Below are positions 1-8,234 of a stretch of 64,000 nt of DNA, in pieces. The notes under the pieces are model-generated. The model ran no database searches and was not told the DNA's origin. It saw nothing but the letters and a program-made list of their open reading frames with translations. The DNA comes from Deltaproteobacteria bacterium (GTDB lineage Bacteria; Desulfobacterota; GWC2-55-46). The number at the start of each line of letters is the position of its first letter. Position 1 is the first letter of the stretch. The DNA lies in assembly GCA_019912665.1 (NCBI GenBank), contig JAIOIE010000008.1, forward strand, positions 1-64,000, in the 5' to 3' direction. The translations under genes and the position numbers were made by a program.

Positions 1-131
1 AACTCCGCGTACCCCTTCGAGCTAAGGACCTTGGTTATCGCCGCGGTAAGCGAGGTCTTCCCGTGGTCAACGTGGCCTATCGTGCCTACGTTAAGGTGCG
101 CCTTGCCTCTCTCGAATTTAGCCTTGCTCAT
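1..131 (-). CDS. tuf: Elongation factor Tu, N-terminal part (runs off window)
   Basis: The first 43 residues of EF-Tu are present; the gene continues past the left edge. EF-Tu is the GTPase that carries aminoacyl-tRNA to the ribosomal A site. The P-loop GHVDHGKT is visible, preceded by the conserved [13 protein letters not shown] stretch. The ATG follows an AGGAGG-like ribosome binding site by a few bases. It is the last visible gene of a tRNA-Thr/Tyr/Gly/Thr-tuf transcription unit, the same order as the thrU-tyrU-glyT-thrT-tufB operon of Escherichia coli, so it is probably co-transcribed with and processed from the tRNAs. Confidence 0.97.
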   Translation of the reverse strand, partial: MSKAKFERGKAHLNVGTIGHVDHGKTSLTAAITKVLSSKGYAE

Positions 132-166
132 TTTTTCCTCCAGGCAGAATATATTTTGATGTCATT

Positions 167-242
<76 letters not shown>

Positions 243-296
243 GTATTGTTTTCCGGTTCCGGTTGCGCTCCGGCGTAAGCGCCGTTATATTTAATA

Positions 297-370
297 TGGA
301 GCGGGTGATGGGAATCGAACCCACGCATCCAGCTTGGAAGGCTGGAGTTCTACCATTGAACTACACCCGC
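297..370 (-). tRNA. tRNA-Gly (anticodon TCC)
   Basis: Minus-strand cloverleaf: acceptor GCGGGTG/CACCCGC, anticodon stem CCAGC/GCTGG with loop CTTCCAA (anticodon TCC), T-arm GGTTCGATTCC and encoded CCA. It occupies the glyT position of the tRNA-tuf operon. Confidence 0.96.
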
Positions 371-387
371 GCGAAATCCTGATATAA

Positions 388-472
388 TGGTGGAGAGGGG
401 AGGATTCGAACCTCCGAAGGCTGAGCCAGCAGATTTACAGTCTGCCCCCTTTGGCCGCTCGGGAACCTCTCC
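388..472 (-). tRNA. tRNA-Tyr (anticodon GTA)
   Basis: An 85-nt class II tRNA with a long variable arm. The acceptor is GGAGAGG/CCTCTCC, the anticodon loop is CTGTAAA (anticodon GTA) on a CAGA/TCTG stem, the T-arm has GGTTCGAATCC and CCA is encoded. It corresponds to tyrU in the classical operon. Confidence 0.96.
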
Positions 473-725
473 ATGCCAAGCTGTATGAAACTTCCTATAC
501 CGGCTCCGCTACATCCAGGAAGACGGGTTTCAAGCTCCGCCGCAGCTCAGCGCGCGTCGGCATCCAATCCTATCGCTTGACACCGGCAGGGCCGCGCCCC
601 AATAAACCGGGTTCGCTTCAGTTCAATGGTCGGTTGCAATTCCGGGATAATGGGACCAGGCGAGAAGGTCAGCCACTTGAATCCTCCGGACATTGTGAAG
701 CCGGCAAAGACCGCCGAATCTCAAC
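473..725. other. 253-nt spacer inside the tRNA operon, function unknown
   Basis: Spacers in tRNA-tuf operons are normally short, but 253 nt separate tRNA-Thr(TGT) from tRNA-Tyr here. No cloverleaf, terminator or convincing gene is seen. A plus-strand reading frame stays open through the spacer, and a 48-codon minus-strand frame also exists; neither has a ribosome binding site or a recognised protein. It may be an old insertion or a long processed spacer. Confidence 0.5.
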
Positions 726-800
726 TGGAGCTGGCGATGGGATTCGAACCCGCAACCTGCTGATTACAAATCAGCTGCTCTACCGTTGAGCTACGCCAGC
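726..800 (-). tRNA. tRNA-Thr (anticodon TGT)
   Basis: Minus-strand cloverleaf: acceptor GCTGGCG/CGCCAGC, anticodon stem GCTGA/TCAGC with loop TTTGTAA (anticodon TGT), T-arm GGTTCGAATCC and encoded CCA. It is the first tRNA of the operon (thrU position). With the GGT isoacceptor nearer tuf, most threonine codons can be read from this one unit. Confidence 0.96.
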
Positions 801-833
801 GTAAAAACTGGAGAAAGCACAAAACCGGAAAAA

Positions 834-848
834 AGGCGTACCACGCCT
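834..848 (-). terminator. Short hairpin plus T-run in the tRNA-tuf leader
   Basis: On the minus strand AGGCGT-GGT-ACGCCT forms a six-pair hairpin followed by five further T residues. It lies about 20 nt into the predicted transcript and 34 nt before the first tRNA. It resembles a weak intrinsic terminator (attenuator) or a processing hairpin; the stem is short, so termination is only a possibility. Confidence 0.4.
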
Positions 849-875
849 CTCCTGACGGCGAAAACAGAATTTTAA

Positions 876-904
876 TATATAAAACACAACCTCTGCCTTG
901 TCAA
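876..904 (-). promoter_or_regulatory. Sigma-70 promoter of the tRNA-tuf operon
   Basis: On the minus strand TTGACA is followed after 17 nt by TATATA, a near-consensus sigma-70 promoter about 75 nt upstream of the first tRNA. The remaining sequence between here and prfB (905-1101) holds nothing recognisable. Confidence 0.8.
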
Positions 905-1101
905 GGGCTTTTTTCTGGCGGGCAAAGAGAAAAAACACAGGCCTATCAGAAACGCTACTGTCTCGGCGTGAGGGGGTCACGCAATATTACAGTATATCAC
1001 GAACCGGCCGCAAATGCGCCACTATTTTCCATTGCCATAAAGGCCGGGCCGCCGCAAGGATACCGGGCATGGCAGCCGATCCCTGCAACAGCTCGAAAAC
1101 A

Positions 1102-2215
1102 CTACTTTTTTAAACCCTTGCCGGCAAAGGCCTGAAGGTACGCCTCTATGAACGGGTCAAGCGCGCCGTCTATTACCGGGTCTATGTTCCCTGTCTCAAA
1201 GCCGGTCCTGTGGTCCTTTATGAGCCTGTAAGGCTGCATTACATACGACCTTATCTGGCTTCCCCAGGCGATCTCGCGCTTTTCCTTCGTAAATTCCTGC
1301 ATCTTCTCCTCCTGCTCCTTCTGCTTAAGCTCATAGAGCCTGGAGCGGAGTAGCTTCATGGCGACGGCCCTGTTCTTATGCTGGCTCCTCTCGTTCTGGC
1401 ACTGGACGACTATCCCGGTCGGGATGTGGGTTATCCTCACGGCGGAGTCGGTCTTATTCACGTGCTGTCCGCCCGCGCCGCTTGCGCGGAAGGTGTCGAC
1501 CTTCAAGTCCGCCTCGTTCACCTCGACCTCGACGTCCTCCTCGATCTCCGGGTACACGAAAACCGAGGCGAAAGACGTGTGCCTCCTCTTGTTTGCGTCG
1601 AACGGGGATATCCTCACGAGCCTGTGCACGCCGCCCTCTGCCTTCGCGTACCCGTAAGCGTACTCGCCGGAGACGGTGAATGTGACGCTCTTTATCCCTG
1701 CCTCATCGCCGGGCTGGTAATCGAGCACCTCGGTAGCGTAGCCCCTGAACTCGGCCCACCGGAGGTACATACGGAAGAGGATGGCCGCCCAATCCTGCGC
1801 CTCTGTGCCACCCGCGCCGGGATGTATGGAGATGATGGCATTCGAGCGGTCGTGCTCGCCGGCGAGCATCCTCCGGACCTCGGCCTTCCTTATGGCCTCG
1901 CTCGCTTCCTTCAGCTTCTCCCCGGATTCCCTGGCCACGGACTCATCATGCGCCTCGTCCGCAAGCTCGAGAAGGACCTCGGCCTCTTCCACCAAAGTGC
2001 CTATCTTCCCTATGGCGTCAAGCCCTGAGGTGAGCTGGGCCTTTCTCTTTGTGAGCTTCTGCGCCTCTTCGGGGTCGGCCCACACGGCAGGGTCCGAAAG
2101 CCTGGCCTCAAGTTCCTTCAGTTCATCAGCCCTGGAAGCCTGGTCAAAGATAACTCCTTAGCTCGTTATACCTCTCCCGCACTCCATGCAGGTCTTCCTT
2201 AAGCTCTTCGAACAT
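1102..2215 (-). CDS. prfB: Peptide chain release factor 2 (programmed +1 frameshift)
   Basis: RF2 releases finished peptides at UGA and UAA codons. The reading frame starts at an ATG with AGGAGG upstream and runs 23 codons to an in-frame TGA (2144-2146). A +1 shift at CTT-TGA-C moves translation into the long frame, giving about 370 residues, the usual RF2 length. The peptidyl-transferase motif GAGGQHVNKT and the SPF stop-codon-recognition tripeptide (RISPFDANKR) are both present. Because RF2 itself reads UGA, low RF2 favours the frameshift, the known autoregulatory loop of this family. It lies three bases downstream of lnt and probably ends the lnt operon. Confidence 0.97.
2143..2158 (-). 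promoter_or_regulatory. RF2 +1 programmed frameshift signal
   Basis: The minus strand carries AGGAG, three spacer bases, then the shift-prone CTTTGAC. This matches the known RF2 arrangement of an internal Shine-Dalgarno-like element just before CUU-UGA-C. Skipping one T joins the 23-codon leader frame to the main frame. Confidence 0.93.
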
Positions 2216-2218
2216 TCT

Positions 2219-3745
2219 TCACTTCCTCCTTCTTATTCTTGTCCCGGTAAAGACACCGGCAATTATCGTGCAGCCCCACGCGAAAAGGTCGCCATAAGCG
2301 GTATAGAAGGTCGGTTCACCCGAGCGCATCCGCACTTCGTCAACAAGGACGGTCCTCTCGAAAAGGCCCGTTGCCTCCCTCACCCTGCCGTTAGGGTCTA
2401 TAAACCCGCTTATTCCGGTGTTGGCCGAGCGGACGAGGAACGACCTGTTCTCCACGGCCCTCAAGACCGACATCTGGAAGTGTTGGTACGGGGCCGACGT
2501 ATGCCCGAACCACGCGTCATTGGTCAGGTTGGCCAGCACGGTCGCCCCGGCCTTTACCTGTCCCCTGGCTATTTCGGGGAATATGGACTCGAAGCAGACG
2601 AGCACGCCTATGCCGCCCCCCTCGAAGGGTATCGGAACAGGGCCCGGCCCCTCGGTAAAATCACCGACTCCTGCCGTGAGTTTTTTTAGCGGGAGTATGC
2701 CCCTGAGCGGAACATATTCGCCGAATGGCACCAGATGCGACTTGTCGTATCTCCCGACGGTTTCGCCCGTTGAGTTAAGCAGAAAGGCGCTGTTAAAGTA
2801 CCTTACCGAATTCGAGACCGGATTATAAGTGTAAGAGGGGCTTCCGGTCAATATGTACGACCCTGTATTCCTCGCAAGCTCCCCAACGGGCCCGCTCCTT
2901 ATCTGGTCCGGCTCATAGTAAAAGGGGATGGCGGTCTCCGGCCATATCACAAGGCGCGCCAATTGGTCCGAGGCGAGCGAGGTAAGTCCCCTGTAAATGT
3001 CTATCGTGCTCTCCTGGTACCTGCCGTCCCATTTGACTGACTGGTCTATAGCGCCCTGCGCAATCCCGACCTTGATGCCGCTCCACCTACGCACTTCCTC
3101 GTCGACCGCCTTCATGCGGATAAAGCCATAAGAGGCAATAGAAAGGACGAGCGCTGCCGCAATGGCAGCCGGAAGCATAGGCGGCATACCCTCCTCTTTA
3201 CGGAGGAGATGCCCGGCAACGGAAGCCAGGGCCGCGTTCACCGCGACCACCGCGAACGAGACCCCCCAGACCCCGGTAGTATCAGCCACCTGTATGAATG
3301 GCAGATACCCGGCCTGCGTATATCCCACAAGCACCCAGGGGAAACCGGTAAAGAGGTGCCCCCTCAGGAATTCGAGCGCTACCCAGGCGGAAGGGAGGAT
3401 GAGGAGCTTTGCGATATTATCGAGCCTGGACGCGAGCGAGAAGACCCAGCCGAAGGCGCCCCAGAAAAGGCTCAGGTATATTACTAAAAGGAGCATGACC
3501 CCGATGCTTGCCGATATCGGCACGCCTCCGAAGTTGTTCATCGAGTGGACGACCCAGTACACGGAGCCGAGGTGGAATACGAAACCGGATGCGAACCCGA
3601 GCGAAAAGCCCCTTAGCCGCCCCTCTCCTTCGAGCGCTAACAAGAGCGGGATGAGCGCGAACCACGCAAGGCCCCACAGCCCGAAGGGCGGAAACGCGAG
3701 CACAAGTGTTATGCCCGAAACCGCTGCAAGGATTAGCTTTTTCAT
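2219..3745 (-). CDS. lnt: Apolipoprotein N-acyltransferase
   Basis: Lnt adds the third acyl chain to the N-terminal cysteine of lipoproteins in the inner membrane of diderm bacteria. The ATG at 3745 (MKKLIL) overlaps the stop of the upstream gene by ATGA coupling, giving 508 residues, the normal size; the frame is open further upstream but that part overlaps the preceding gene. Several N-terminal membrane helices precede a carbon-nitrogen hydrolase domain with its Glu-Lys-Cys triad: Glu in WPETAIPF, Lys in YDKSHLVPFGEY, Cys in VLVCFESIFPE. It is followed after 3 nt by prfB. Confidence 0.96.
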   Translation of the reverse strand: MKKLILAAVSGITLVLAFPPFGLWGLAWFALIPLLLALEGEGRLRGFSLGFASGFVFHLGSVYWVVHSMNNFGGVPISASIGVMLLLVIYLSLFWGAFGWVFSLASRLDNIAKLLILPSAWVALEFLRGHLFTGFPWVLVGYTQAGYLPFIQVADTTGVWGVSFAVVAVNAALASVAGHLLRKEEGMPPMLPAAIAAALVLSIASYGFIRMKAVDEEVRRWSGIKVGIAQGAIDQSVKWDGRYQESTIDIYRGLTSLASDQLARLVIWPETAIPFYYEPDQIRSGPVGELARNTGSYILTGSPSYTYNPVSNSVRYFNSAFLLNSTGETVGRYDKSHLVPFGEYVPLRGILPLKKLTAGVGDFTEGPGPVPIPFEGGGIGVLVCFESIFPEIARGQVKAGATVLANLTNDAWFGHTSAPYQHFQMSVLRAVENRSFLVRSANTGISGFIDPNGRVREATGLFERTVLVDEVRMRSGEPTFYTAYGDLFAWGCTIIAGVFTGTRIRRRK

Positions 3746-4470
3746 TGGAGCGTCATGAAGAATATCCTGAAGACGAGGAGCGTCAGGCCAAACCCCAGAA
3801 GGCCTCCCAGGAATATCTCGAGCTTGGAGTGTATGCCGCCAAGGAGCCTCGAATGGCTCACCATCAAGGCGAGCGCAAAGGCTAGTATCGCCACCGTAGG
3901 GTCGAGCGTAAGCACGGTTATGCTGGTGAAAATAGAGAACGCGACCGCCGCGTGCCCGCTCGGCATCCCGCCGTGGAGCGGCCTCCCCCTCCTCGTGAGC
4001 GCCTTCAGGCACACTACGGATATGAGGACAAGGAGGAGCGATATTACTGCTATGTGCACGGAGAAGGCCCGCGCCTCACGGATAGCCACGCCGATTGGCT
4101 CGTGAAGATACTTTGAGAAGATAGTGTAGACCATGACCGCTACCCCGACCGAGGCTATAAGCACCGCCCCGGCCGCAACGTCCTTGGCGTTCTTGGCCGT
4201 CATGTGGTGCTTCTCCTCGACCAGGTTCACTATCTCCTCCAGGGCGGTGTTGACCATCTCCGCGAAAAGGAGGAAGAGGACCGCCATGGTGAAGAGCACG
4301 AACTCGGTCATGGGGAGCTCGAGGAAAAGGCTTATAAAGAGCGCGGCGGCGGCGATGAGGTAATGGTACCTTATGTGCCTCTGGGTCTTGAAGGCGTAGA
4401 TAACGCCCTCGATGGCGTAGTTCAGGCTCTCGAACCAGTTCTTCGGCCTTGTCACCTCTTTTTTGTCCAT
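3742..4470 (-). CDS. Fusion of diacylglycerol/undecaprenol kinase and PAP2 phosphatase
   Basis: A 242-residue membrane protein with two enzyme-like halves. Residues ~10-110 match the DgkA family: WFESLNYAIEGVIYAFKTQ, then the active-site helix EMVNTALEEIVNLVEEKHH. Residues ~130-242 are a PAP2 phosphatase with KALTRRGRP, MPSGHAA and SRLLGGIHSKLE. The last PAP2 motif normally ends in Asp; here it is Glu. Kinase and phosphatase in one chain suggest a role in undecaprenol/undecaprenyl-phosphate recycling for cell-wall synthesis, which is inference. It is translationally coupled to lnt by an ATGA overlap. Confidence 0.88.
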   Translation of the reverse strand: MDKKEVTRPKNWFESLNYAIEGVIYAFKTQRHIRYHYLIAAAALFISLFLELPMTEFVLFTMAVLFLLFAEMVNTALEEIVNLVEEKHHMTAKNAKDVAAGAVLIASVGVAVMVYTIFSKYLHEPIGVAIREARAFSVHIAVISLLLVLISVVCLKALTRRGRPLHGGMPSGHAAVAFSIFTSITVLTLDPTVAILAFALALMVSHSRLLGGIHSKLEIFLGGLLGFGLTLLVFRIFFMTLQ

Positions 4471-4479
4471 TGGATTATT

Positions 4480-4995
4480 TTAGCCCAAGAGGCCGGCAAA
4501 ATAAAGGAGTCCCATGGCGGCCGCCATCATGAGGGAGACGACCGCGGCGGCCTCGAGGCGCCTCAGACCGTGCACGCCCTCCAGCACGATTACGTTCACA
4601 GGTATGCCCCATATGCCGATGAAGGAGCCGACGACCGGTATGGCCTGAGACCAGCTTACGATCGAAGCCAGGGCGGCGGCCCTGTAGTAGGACTGGAAAT
4701 TTGCTTTGCCTCCGAAAAGCCTCGCAATGGCGTGGAAGACGGAGATGAAGAGCGAGAATACGAGTACATTGAGCACCGGCGCTAGGATGAGGAAAAACAC
4801 CCCCTCGACCAGCGAGCTTGCGCCCCCCTGCGCTAGAGCCCCTATAGCGACCGCCAGGCCCCCTATGGCCAGGACCATTATCCCTGGGATTAGAGCCGCC
4901 TCGTCCGAACCGGCCTCCCTGGCCGCTTCCTTCCTCAGCTTTACTATATCTATAGCTTTTGGCAGGTACTTCCTGAAATCCCCCCAGACTTTCAT
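4480..4995 (-). CDS. Yip1-like multi-spanning membrane protein
   Basis: 171 residues with about five hydrophobic segments and no catalytic motif. The pattern (IPGIMVLAIGG, then FGGKANFQSYYRAAALASIVSW, then IPVVGSFIGIWGIPVNVIVLEG) fits the Yip1/DUF1282 family of small integral membrane proteins, whose bacterial role is unknown. The ATG at 4995 has GAGGGGA directly upstream; an in-frame TTG at 5004 overlaps the end of ybeY and is less likely. It belongs to the phoH-pgpH-ybeY operon. Confidence 0.7.
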   Translation of the reverse strand: MKVWGDFRKYLPKAIDIVKLRKEAAREAGSDEAALIPGIMVLAIGGLAVAIGALAQGGASSLVEGVFFLILAPVLNVLVFSLFISVFHAIARLFGGKANFQSYYRAAALASIVSWSQAIPVVGSFIGIWGIPVNVIVLEGVHGLRRLEAAAVVSLMMAAAMGLLYFAGLLG

Positions 4996-5000
4996 TCCCC

Positions 5001-5414
5001 TCAATAAAGCCCCTTTTCCCTGAGGAGCCGCATGAGCATCTCCTCGTTCTCCTTCATCTTTCTCGCCTGCCTGCCGCCTTTTACATGGTCGTGGCCTGCA
5101 AGGTGCAATATACCATGGACAAGGAGCCTTGCAAGCTCCTCGTCCTCGCTTACCCCGAATTCGGCGGCCTGCGCCCAGGCCCGCTCCATTGATATCGCGA
5201 TATCGCCAAGAAGCGAGGGGTCTTCCATCGGGAAGCTCAGGACGTCGGTGGGCTTGTCCTTCCCTCTGAACCTCAGGTTAAGCTCCCGTATCCCTGCGTC
5301 ATCCGTCAAAAGGACCGAAAGCTCTCGGTCCTTATACCCCAAGCCTTCTAAGGCGGTCTCTGCCATCTTTTTTGCCGTCGTCCGCCCCTTTTTTCCCTGA
5401 ACCAGGACCTTCAA
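5001..5414 (-). CDS. ybeY: Endoribonuclease YbeY (rRNA maturation factor)
   Basis: YbeY is a metal-dependent endoribonuclease of 16S rRNA maturation and ribosome quality control. The zinc motif HGILHLAGHDH and the upstream DVLSFPM segment are clear. The best start is a TTG at 5414 with AAGGAG seven bases before it, giving 137 residues; a longer frame upstream lacks family similarity. The gene overlaps the end of the HD phosphohydrolase gene by about 83 nt, which implies translational coupling. The phoH-pgpH-ybeY order is common in bacteria. Confidence 0.93.
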   Translation of the reverse strand: MKVLVQGKKGRTTAKKMAETALEGLGYKDRELSVLLTDDAGIRELNLRFRGKDKPTDVLSFPMEDPSLLGDIAISMERAWAQAAEFGVSEDEELARLLVHGILHLAGHDHVKGGRQARKMKENEEMLMRLLREKGLY

Positions 5415-7044
5415 TCCCTTTCTCCTTAAGTATGTCAACCGGCTCCGGGTACTCGATCCTCTGGTGGTACATCCCGGCAAAGACCCTGTTGAAGCTCTTC
5501 GTTATGGCGTTCAGGTCCTTGAGCGTGAGCTCGCATTCATCAAGCTGCCCGTCGGAGAATATCCTGTTGACGATCTTCTGGGTAAGCCACTGTATCCTGT
5601 CCGGGCTCGGGTCGGGCAGGGTCTTGCTCGCAGCCTCTATAGCGTCGGCCAGCATTATGATGCCCGCCTCCTTGGTCTGCGGCTTGGGCCCCGGATAGCG
5701 GAAGTCGCCCTCCTTGACCTCCGAGTCCCCTTCCATGGACTTTGCCTTCTGGTAGAAATACGTTATCACGGCGCTACCGTGGTGCTGGCTTATGATGTCG
5801 GTTATCTCGGCGCCGAGCCTGTATTTACCGGCAAGGTCCGCCCCTTCCTTCACATGGCTTGAAAGTATAAGGGCGCTCATGGAGGGGCTGAGCTTGTCGT
5901 GCCTGCTCTCGCCCGAGGTGTTCTCTATAAAGTACTGCGGCATCCTGAGCTTCCCGATATCGTGGTAATAGGCGGCGACGCGGGCAAGGAGCGGGTTGGC
6001 GTTTATGGATTCTGCGGCGGCCTCGGCCAGGGTGCCGATCATAAGTGAGTGGTGATACGTGCCAGGGGCCTTCATGGCGAGTTCCTTAAGGAGCGGGTGC
6101 TCCATCCTGGAGAGCTCAAGGAGCCTTATGTTCGTCGTGTACTGGAAGACCGCTTCAAGGAGCGGTGCAATGCCGATGGCCAGAACAGAGGCCAGGAGGC
6201 CGTTAAGGAGCCCGGTGAATATGAGCTGCACCGGCCCGCCGAACGCTCCGCCCTTCAAGGCCGAGATGCAGAGGAGGACGGCGGCATTCACTATGCCCAG
6301 CACGAAACCGGCCTTAATGACTATAGACCTGTGCGTGCAGTGCCTTACGCCAGCGGCCCCGGCCACTCCGCCTGCAAAGGCGAAGGCTGCCATTTCAACC
6401 CCTCCCATAAAGAACCCGACGATTATCGAGCTTACGGCAGCGAAGACGTAGGCGGTCTCAGAATTGAGGAGAAGCCTCACGAGCATCGGGCCTATTGCGA
6501 CCGGGACCACGTACCTGTAGGCCGAAGCTGAACCGGGGAGGAGGTCGGTCATGACCAGGGCGGCGGTATCGGAGAGGTTTATGATAACGAGAACGCCGGA
6601 AAGGACCGTCGCCTGGAGGAGGATGTCTTTCGCCGAGGAGGAGAACTTCCTTATGTTCCTCTTTGAGAAGTAGTAGCTTACGCCGAATAGGACCGCCGTC
6701 AATACGAAAAACCCGATGGCCGGAAGCCCGGACCTTTCCTTCCGAACGGATTTCTCGATAATGAGGAGCTTAATGAGATCGTCTTCGGTCAGGACCTGCC
6801 CTTCCCGGACGACCGTCTCTCCTTTCCTCACCACCAATCCATCGGCTTGAGCCTCGACCGGCGATTTAATATCCGTACGGGCGACTTCGCCAGCGGCATA
6901 TTCATAGCCCCTGAAGGTGAGGTTCGGGAAAAAGAGCACCGTAGCCAGGAGGCTCAGGACCAGCATAAGCCCTATTACCTTGGCCGCGTCTCCAAACTGG
7001 CGTGGGTTCTTTTTCGAAGAGACCGGTTCCTGCCTGGACTGCAT
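5332..7044 (-). CDS. PgpH-like membrane HD phosphohydrolase
   Basis: A 570-residue membrane protein of the 7TMR-HD family. A first helix (residues ~20-42) is followed by a short outside segment of about 60 residues, then a block of roughly seven helices and a cytoplasmic HD domain (HHSLMIGTLAEAAAE, then YYHDIGKLRMPQYF, then ISQHHGSAVITYFYQKA). PgpH proteins of Firmicutes hydrolyse cyclic di-AMP; whether this protein does is not shown. The outside segment is much shorter than the 7TMR-HDED sensor domain usually found in the family. The start overlaps the phoH stop by one base. Confidence 0.88.
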   Translation of the reverse strand: MQSRQEPVSSKKNPRQFGDAAKVIGLMLVLSLLATVLFFPNLTFRGYEYAAGEVARTDIKSPVEAQADGLVVRKGETVVREGQVLTEDDLIKLLIIEKSVRKERSGLPAIGFFVLTAVLFGVSYYFSKRNIRKFSSSAKDILLQATVLSGVLVIINLSDTAALVMTDLLPGSASAYRYVVPVAIGPMLVRLLLNSETAYVFAAVSSIIVGFFMGGVEMAAFAFAGGVAGAAGVRHCTHRSIVIKAGFVLGIVNAAVLLCISALKGGAFGGPVQLIFTGLLNGLLASVLAIGIAPLLEAVFQYTTNIRLLELSRMEHPLLKELAMKAPGTYHHSLMIGTLAEAAAESINANPLLARVAAYYHDIGKLRMPQYFIENTSGESRHDKLSPSMSALILSSHVKEGADLAGKYRLGAEITDIISQHHGSAVITYFYQKAKSMEGDSEVKEGDFRYPGPKPQTKEAGIIMLADAIEAASKTLPDPSPDRIQWLTQKIVNRIFSDGQLDECELTLKDLNAITKSFNRVFAGMYHQRIEYPEPVDILKEKGIEGPGSGKKGADDGKKDGRDRLRRLGV

Positions 7045-8039
7045 CAGGCGCCCTCCGCTGCCGCTGCTTTTCTCTTCTGCTCCATCCTCTCGAACGCCTT
7101 TACGATCTTCTGCACAATGGGGTGCCTTACAACGTCGGTCTCTGAGAAGGTTATGAACTCTATCCTCTCCACGCCCTCGAGTATCTTCTGCACCTCCACG
7201 AGCCCCGAGGGCTTTGCAAGGGGCAGGTCTATCTGGGTGATGTCGCCGGTTATCACGGCCTTGGAGCCGAAGCCAAGCCTCGTAAGGAACATCTTCATCT
7301 GCTCAATGGTGGTATTCTGGGCCTCGTCGAGTATTATGAAGGAGTCGTTCAGAGTCCTGCCCCTCATGAAGGCGAGCGGCGCGACCTCTATCGTGCCCCT
7401 TTCAAGGAGCTTCTGCGCCCTCTCGTAATCCATCATGTCATGGAGCGCGTCATAGAGCGGCCTTAGGTACGGGTCGACCTTGGCCGCGAGGTCGCCGGGC
7501 AGGAACCCGAGCTTCTCGCCCGCTTCCACTGCCGGCCTCGTAAGTATTATCCTGTCCACTTCCTTGCTCGTAAGGGCCGCGACAGCCATGGCCATCGCGA
7601 GATAGGTCTTACCTGTGCCGGCAGGCCCTATGCCGAATACGATGTCGTTCTCCCTGATCGCGTCTATGTACCTTTTCTGGGCAACGCTTTTGGGAGCTAT
7701 CGACTTCTTCCGGTACGAGACGTAGACGGTATCCATGAAGACGTCGGCCAGCTTCACGTCCCTGTCGCCAAGGACCATCCTCAAGGCGTAGTCCAGGTCG
7801 TGCTGGTAAAGCGGATAGCCCTTTGCCAGAAGGTCATAGAGCTCTTTAAGGAGCCTTTCCGCGAGCTCCGCCTTCTCGGGGGTCCCGCTTATGGTGACGA
7901 GCGAGCCCCTGCTGTTGATCTCGACCCCTAGCTTCTTCTCGAATCGCCTGAGGCTCTCCCCACCCTCGCCGAAAAGACGCACGGCAAGGCTATTATCCTC
8001 AAATGCGAACTGTTTTTTTACGGTGCCGTTCTTTTCCAA
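7044..8039 (-). CDS. phoH: PhoH-like ATPase
   Basis: 331 residues, the usual length for PhoH/YbeZ. An N-terminal KH-like segment is followed by a P-loop ATPase domain with Walker A GPAGTGKT and Walker B FIILDEAQNTT. PhoH-like proteins are RNA-associated ATPases that work with YbeY. It is the first gene of a compact operon (phoH, pgpH-like, ybeY, Yip1, DgkA-PAP2, lnt, prfB), with each gene overlapping or nearly touching the next. Confidence 0.95.
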   Translation of the reverse strand: MEKNGTVKKQFAFEDNSLAVRLFGEGGESLRRFEKKLGVEINSRGSLVTISGTPEKAELAERLLKELYDLLAKGYPLYQHDLDYALRMVLGDRDVKLADVFMDTVYVSYRKKSIAPKSVAQKRYIDAIRENDIVFGIGPAGTGKTYLAMAMAVAALTSKEVDRIILTRPAVEAGEKLGFLPGDLAAKVDPYLRPLYDALHDMMDYERAQKLLERGTIEVAPLAFMRGRTLNDSFIILDEAQNTTIEQMKMFLTRLGFGSKAVITGDITQIDLPLAKPSGLVEVQKILEGVERIEFITFSETDVVRHPIVQKIVKAFERMEQKRKAAAAEGA

Positions 8040-8066
8040 TTCAGTCTCGTTTGTACTTAATTCAAA

Positions 8067-8084
8067 ACCCCTCCGTAGAGGGGT
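8067..8084 (-). promoter_or_regulatory. Leader hairpin of the phoH operon
   Basis: The minus strand reads ACCCCTC-TACG-GAGGGGT then TTTG: a perfect seven-pair stem closed by a UACG tetraloop, between the predicted promoter and the phoH start codon (28 nt away). The T-run is too short for a confident terminator; it may stabilise the mRNA 5' end. Confidence 0.5.
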
Positions 8085-8123
8085 CGATACGGGATTACTC
8101 CCATCTTCTCATTAATCTTAAAA

Positions 8124-8152
8124 ATATTAACATAATTCATGCATTTTTGCAA
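8124..8152 (-). promoter_or_regulatory. Predicted promoter of the phoH operon
   Basis: Minus strand TTGCAA, 17 nt, TAATAT. Each box is two mismatches or fewer from sigma-70 consensus. It lies between the lpxC terminator and phoH and is the only good candidate in that gap. Confidence 0.55.
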
Positions 8153-8193
8153 TCAAAGCCTTTTATTACGGCCCCGGTCCATGAAGGCAAAAA

Positions 8194-8215
8194 AAAAGCC
8201 CCGCAAGGGGCTTTT
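8194..8215. terminator. Intrinsic terminator after lpxC
   Basis: AAAAGCCCC-GCAA-GGGGCTTTT forms a nine-pair stem with T-rich flanks on both strands. It lies 20 nt downstream of the lpxC stop and separates it from the phoH promoter. Confidence 0.88.
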
Positions 8216-8234
8216 CTGTATCTATTCTGGAGCG

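Noticed and set aside
451-789. 112-codon plus-strand frame over two tRNA genes and their spacer
   Set aside because: It reads antisense through tRNA genes and has no ribosome binding site; such frames are common annotation artefacts.
1378-2028. 216-codon plus-strand frame over prfB
   Set aside because: Antisense shadow of prfB with no recognisable protein features.
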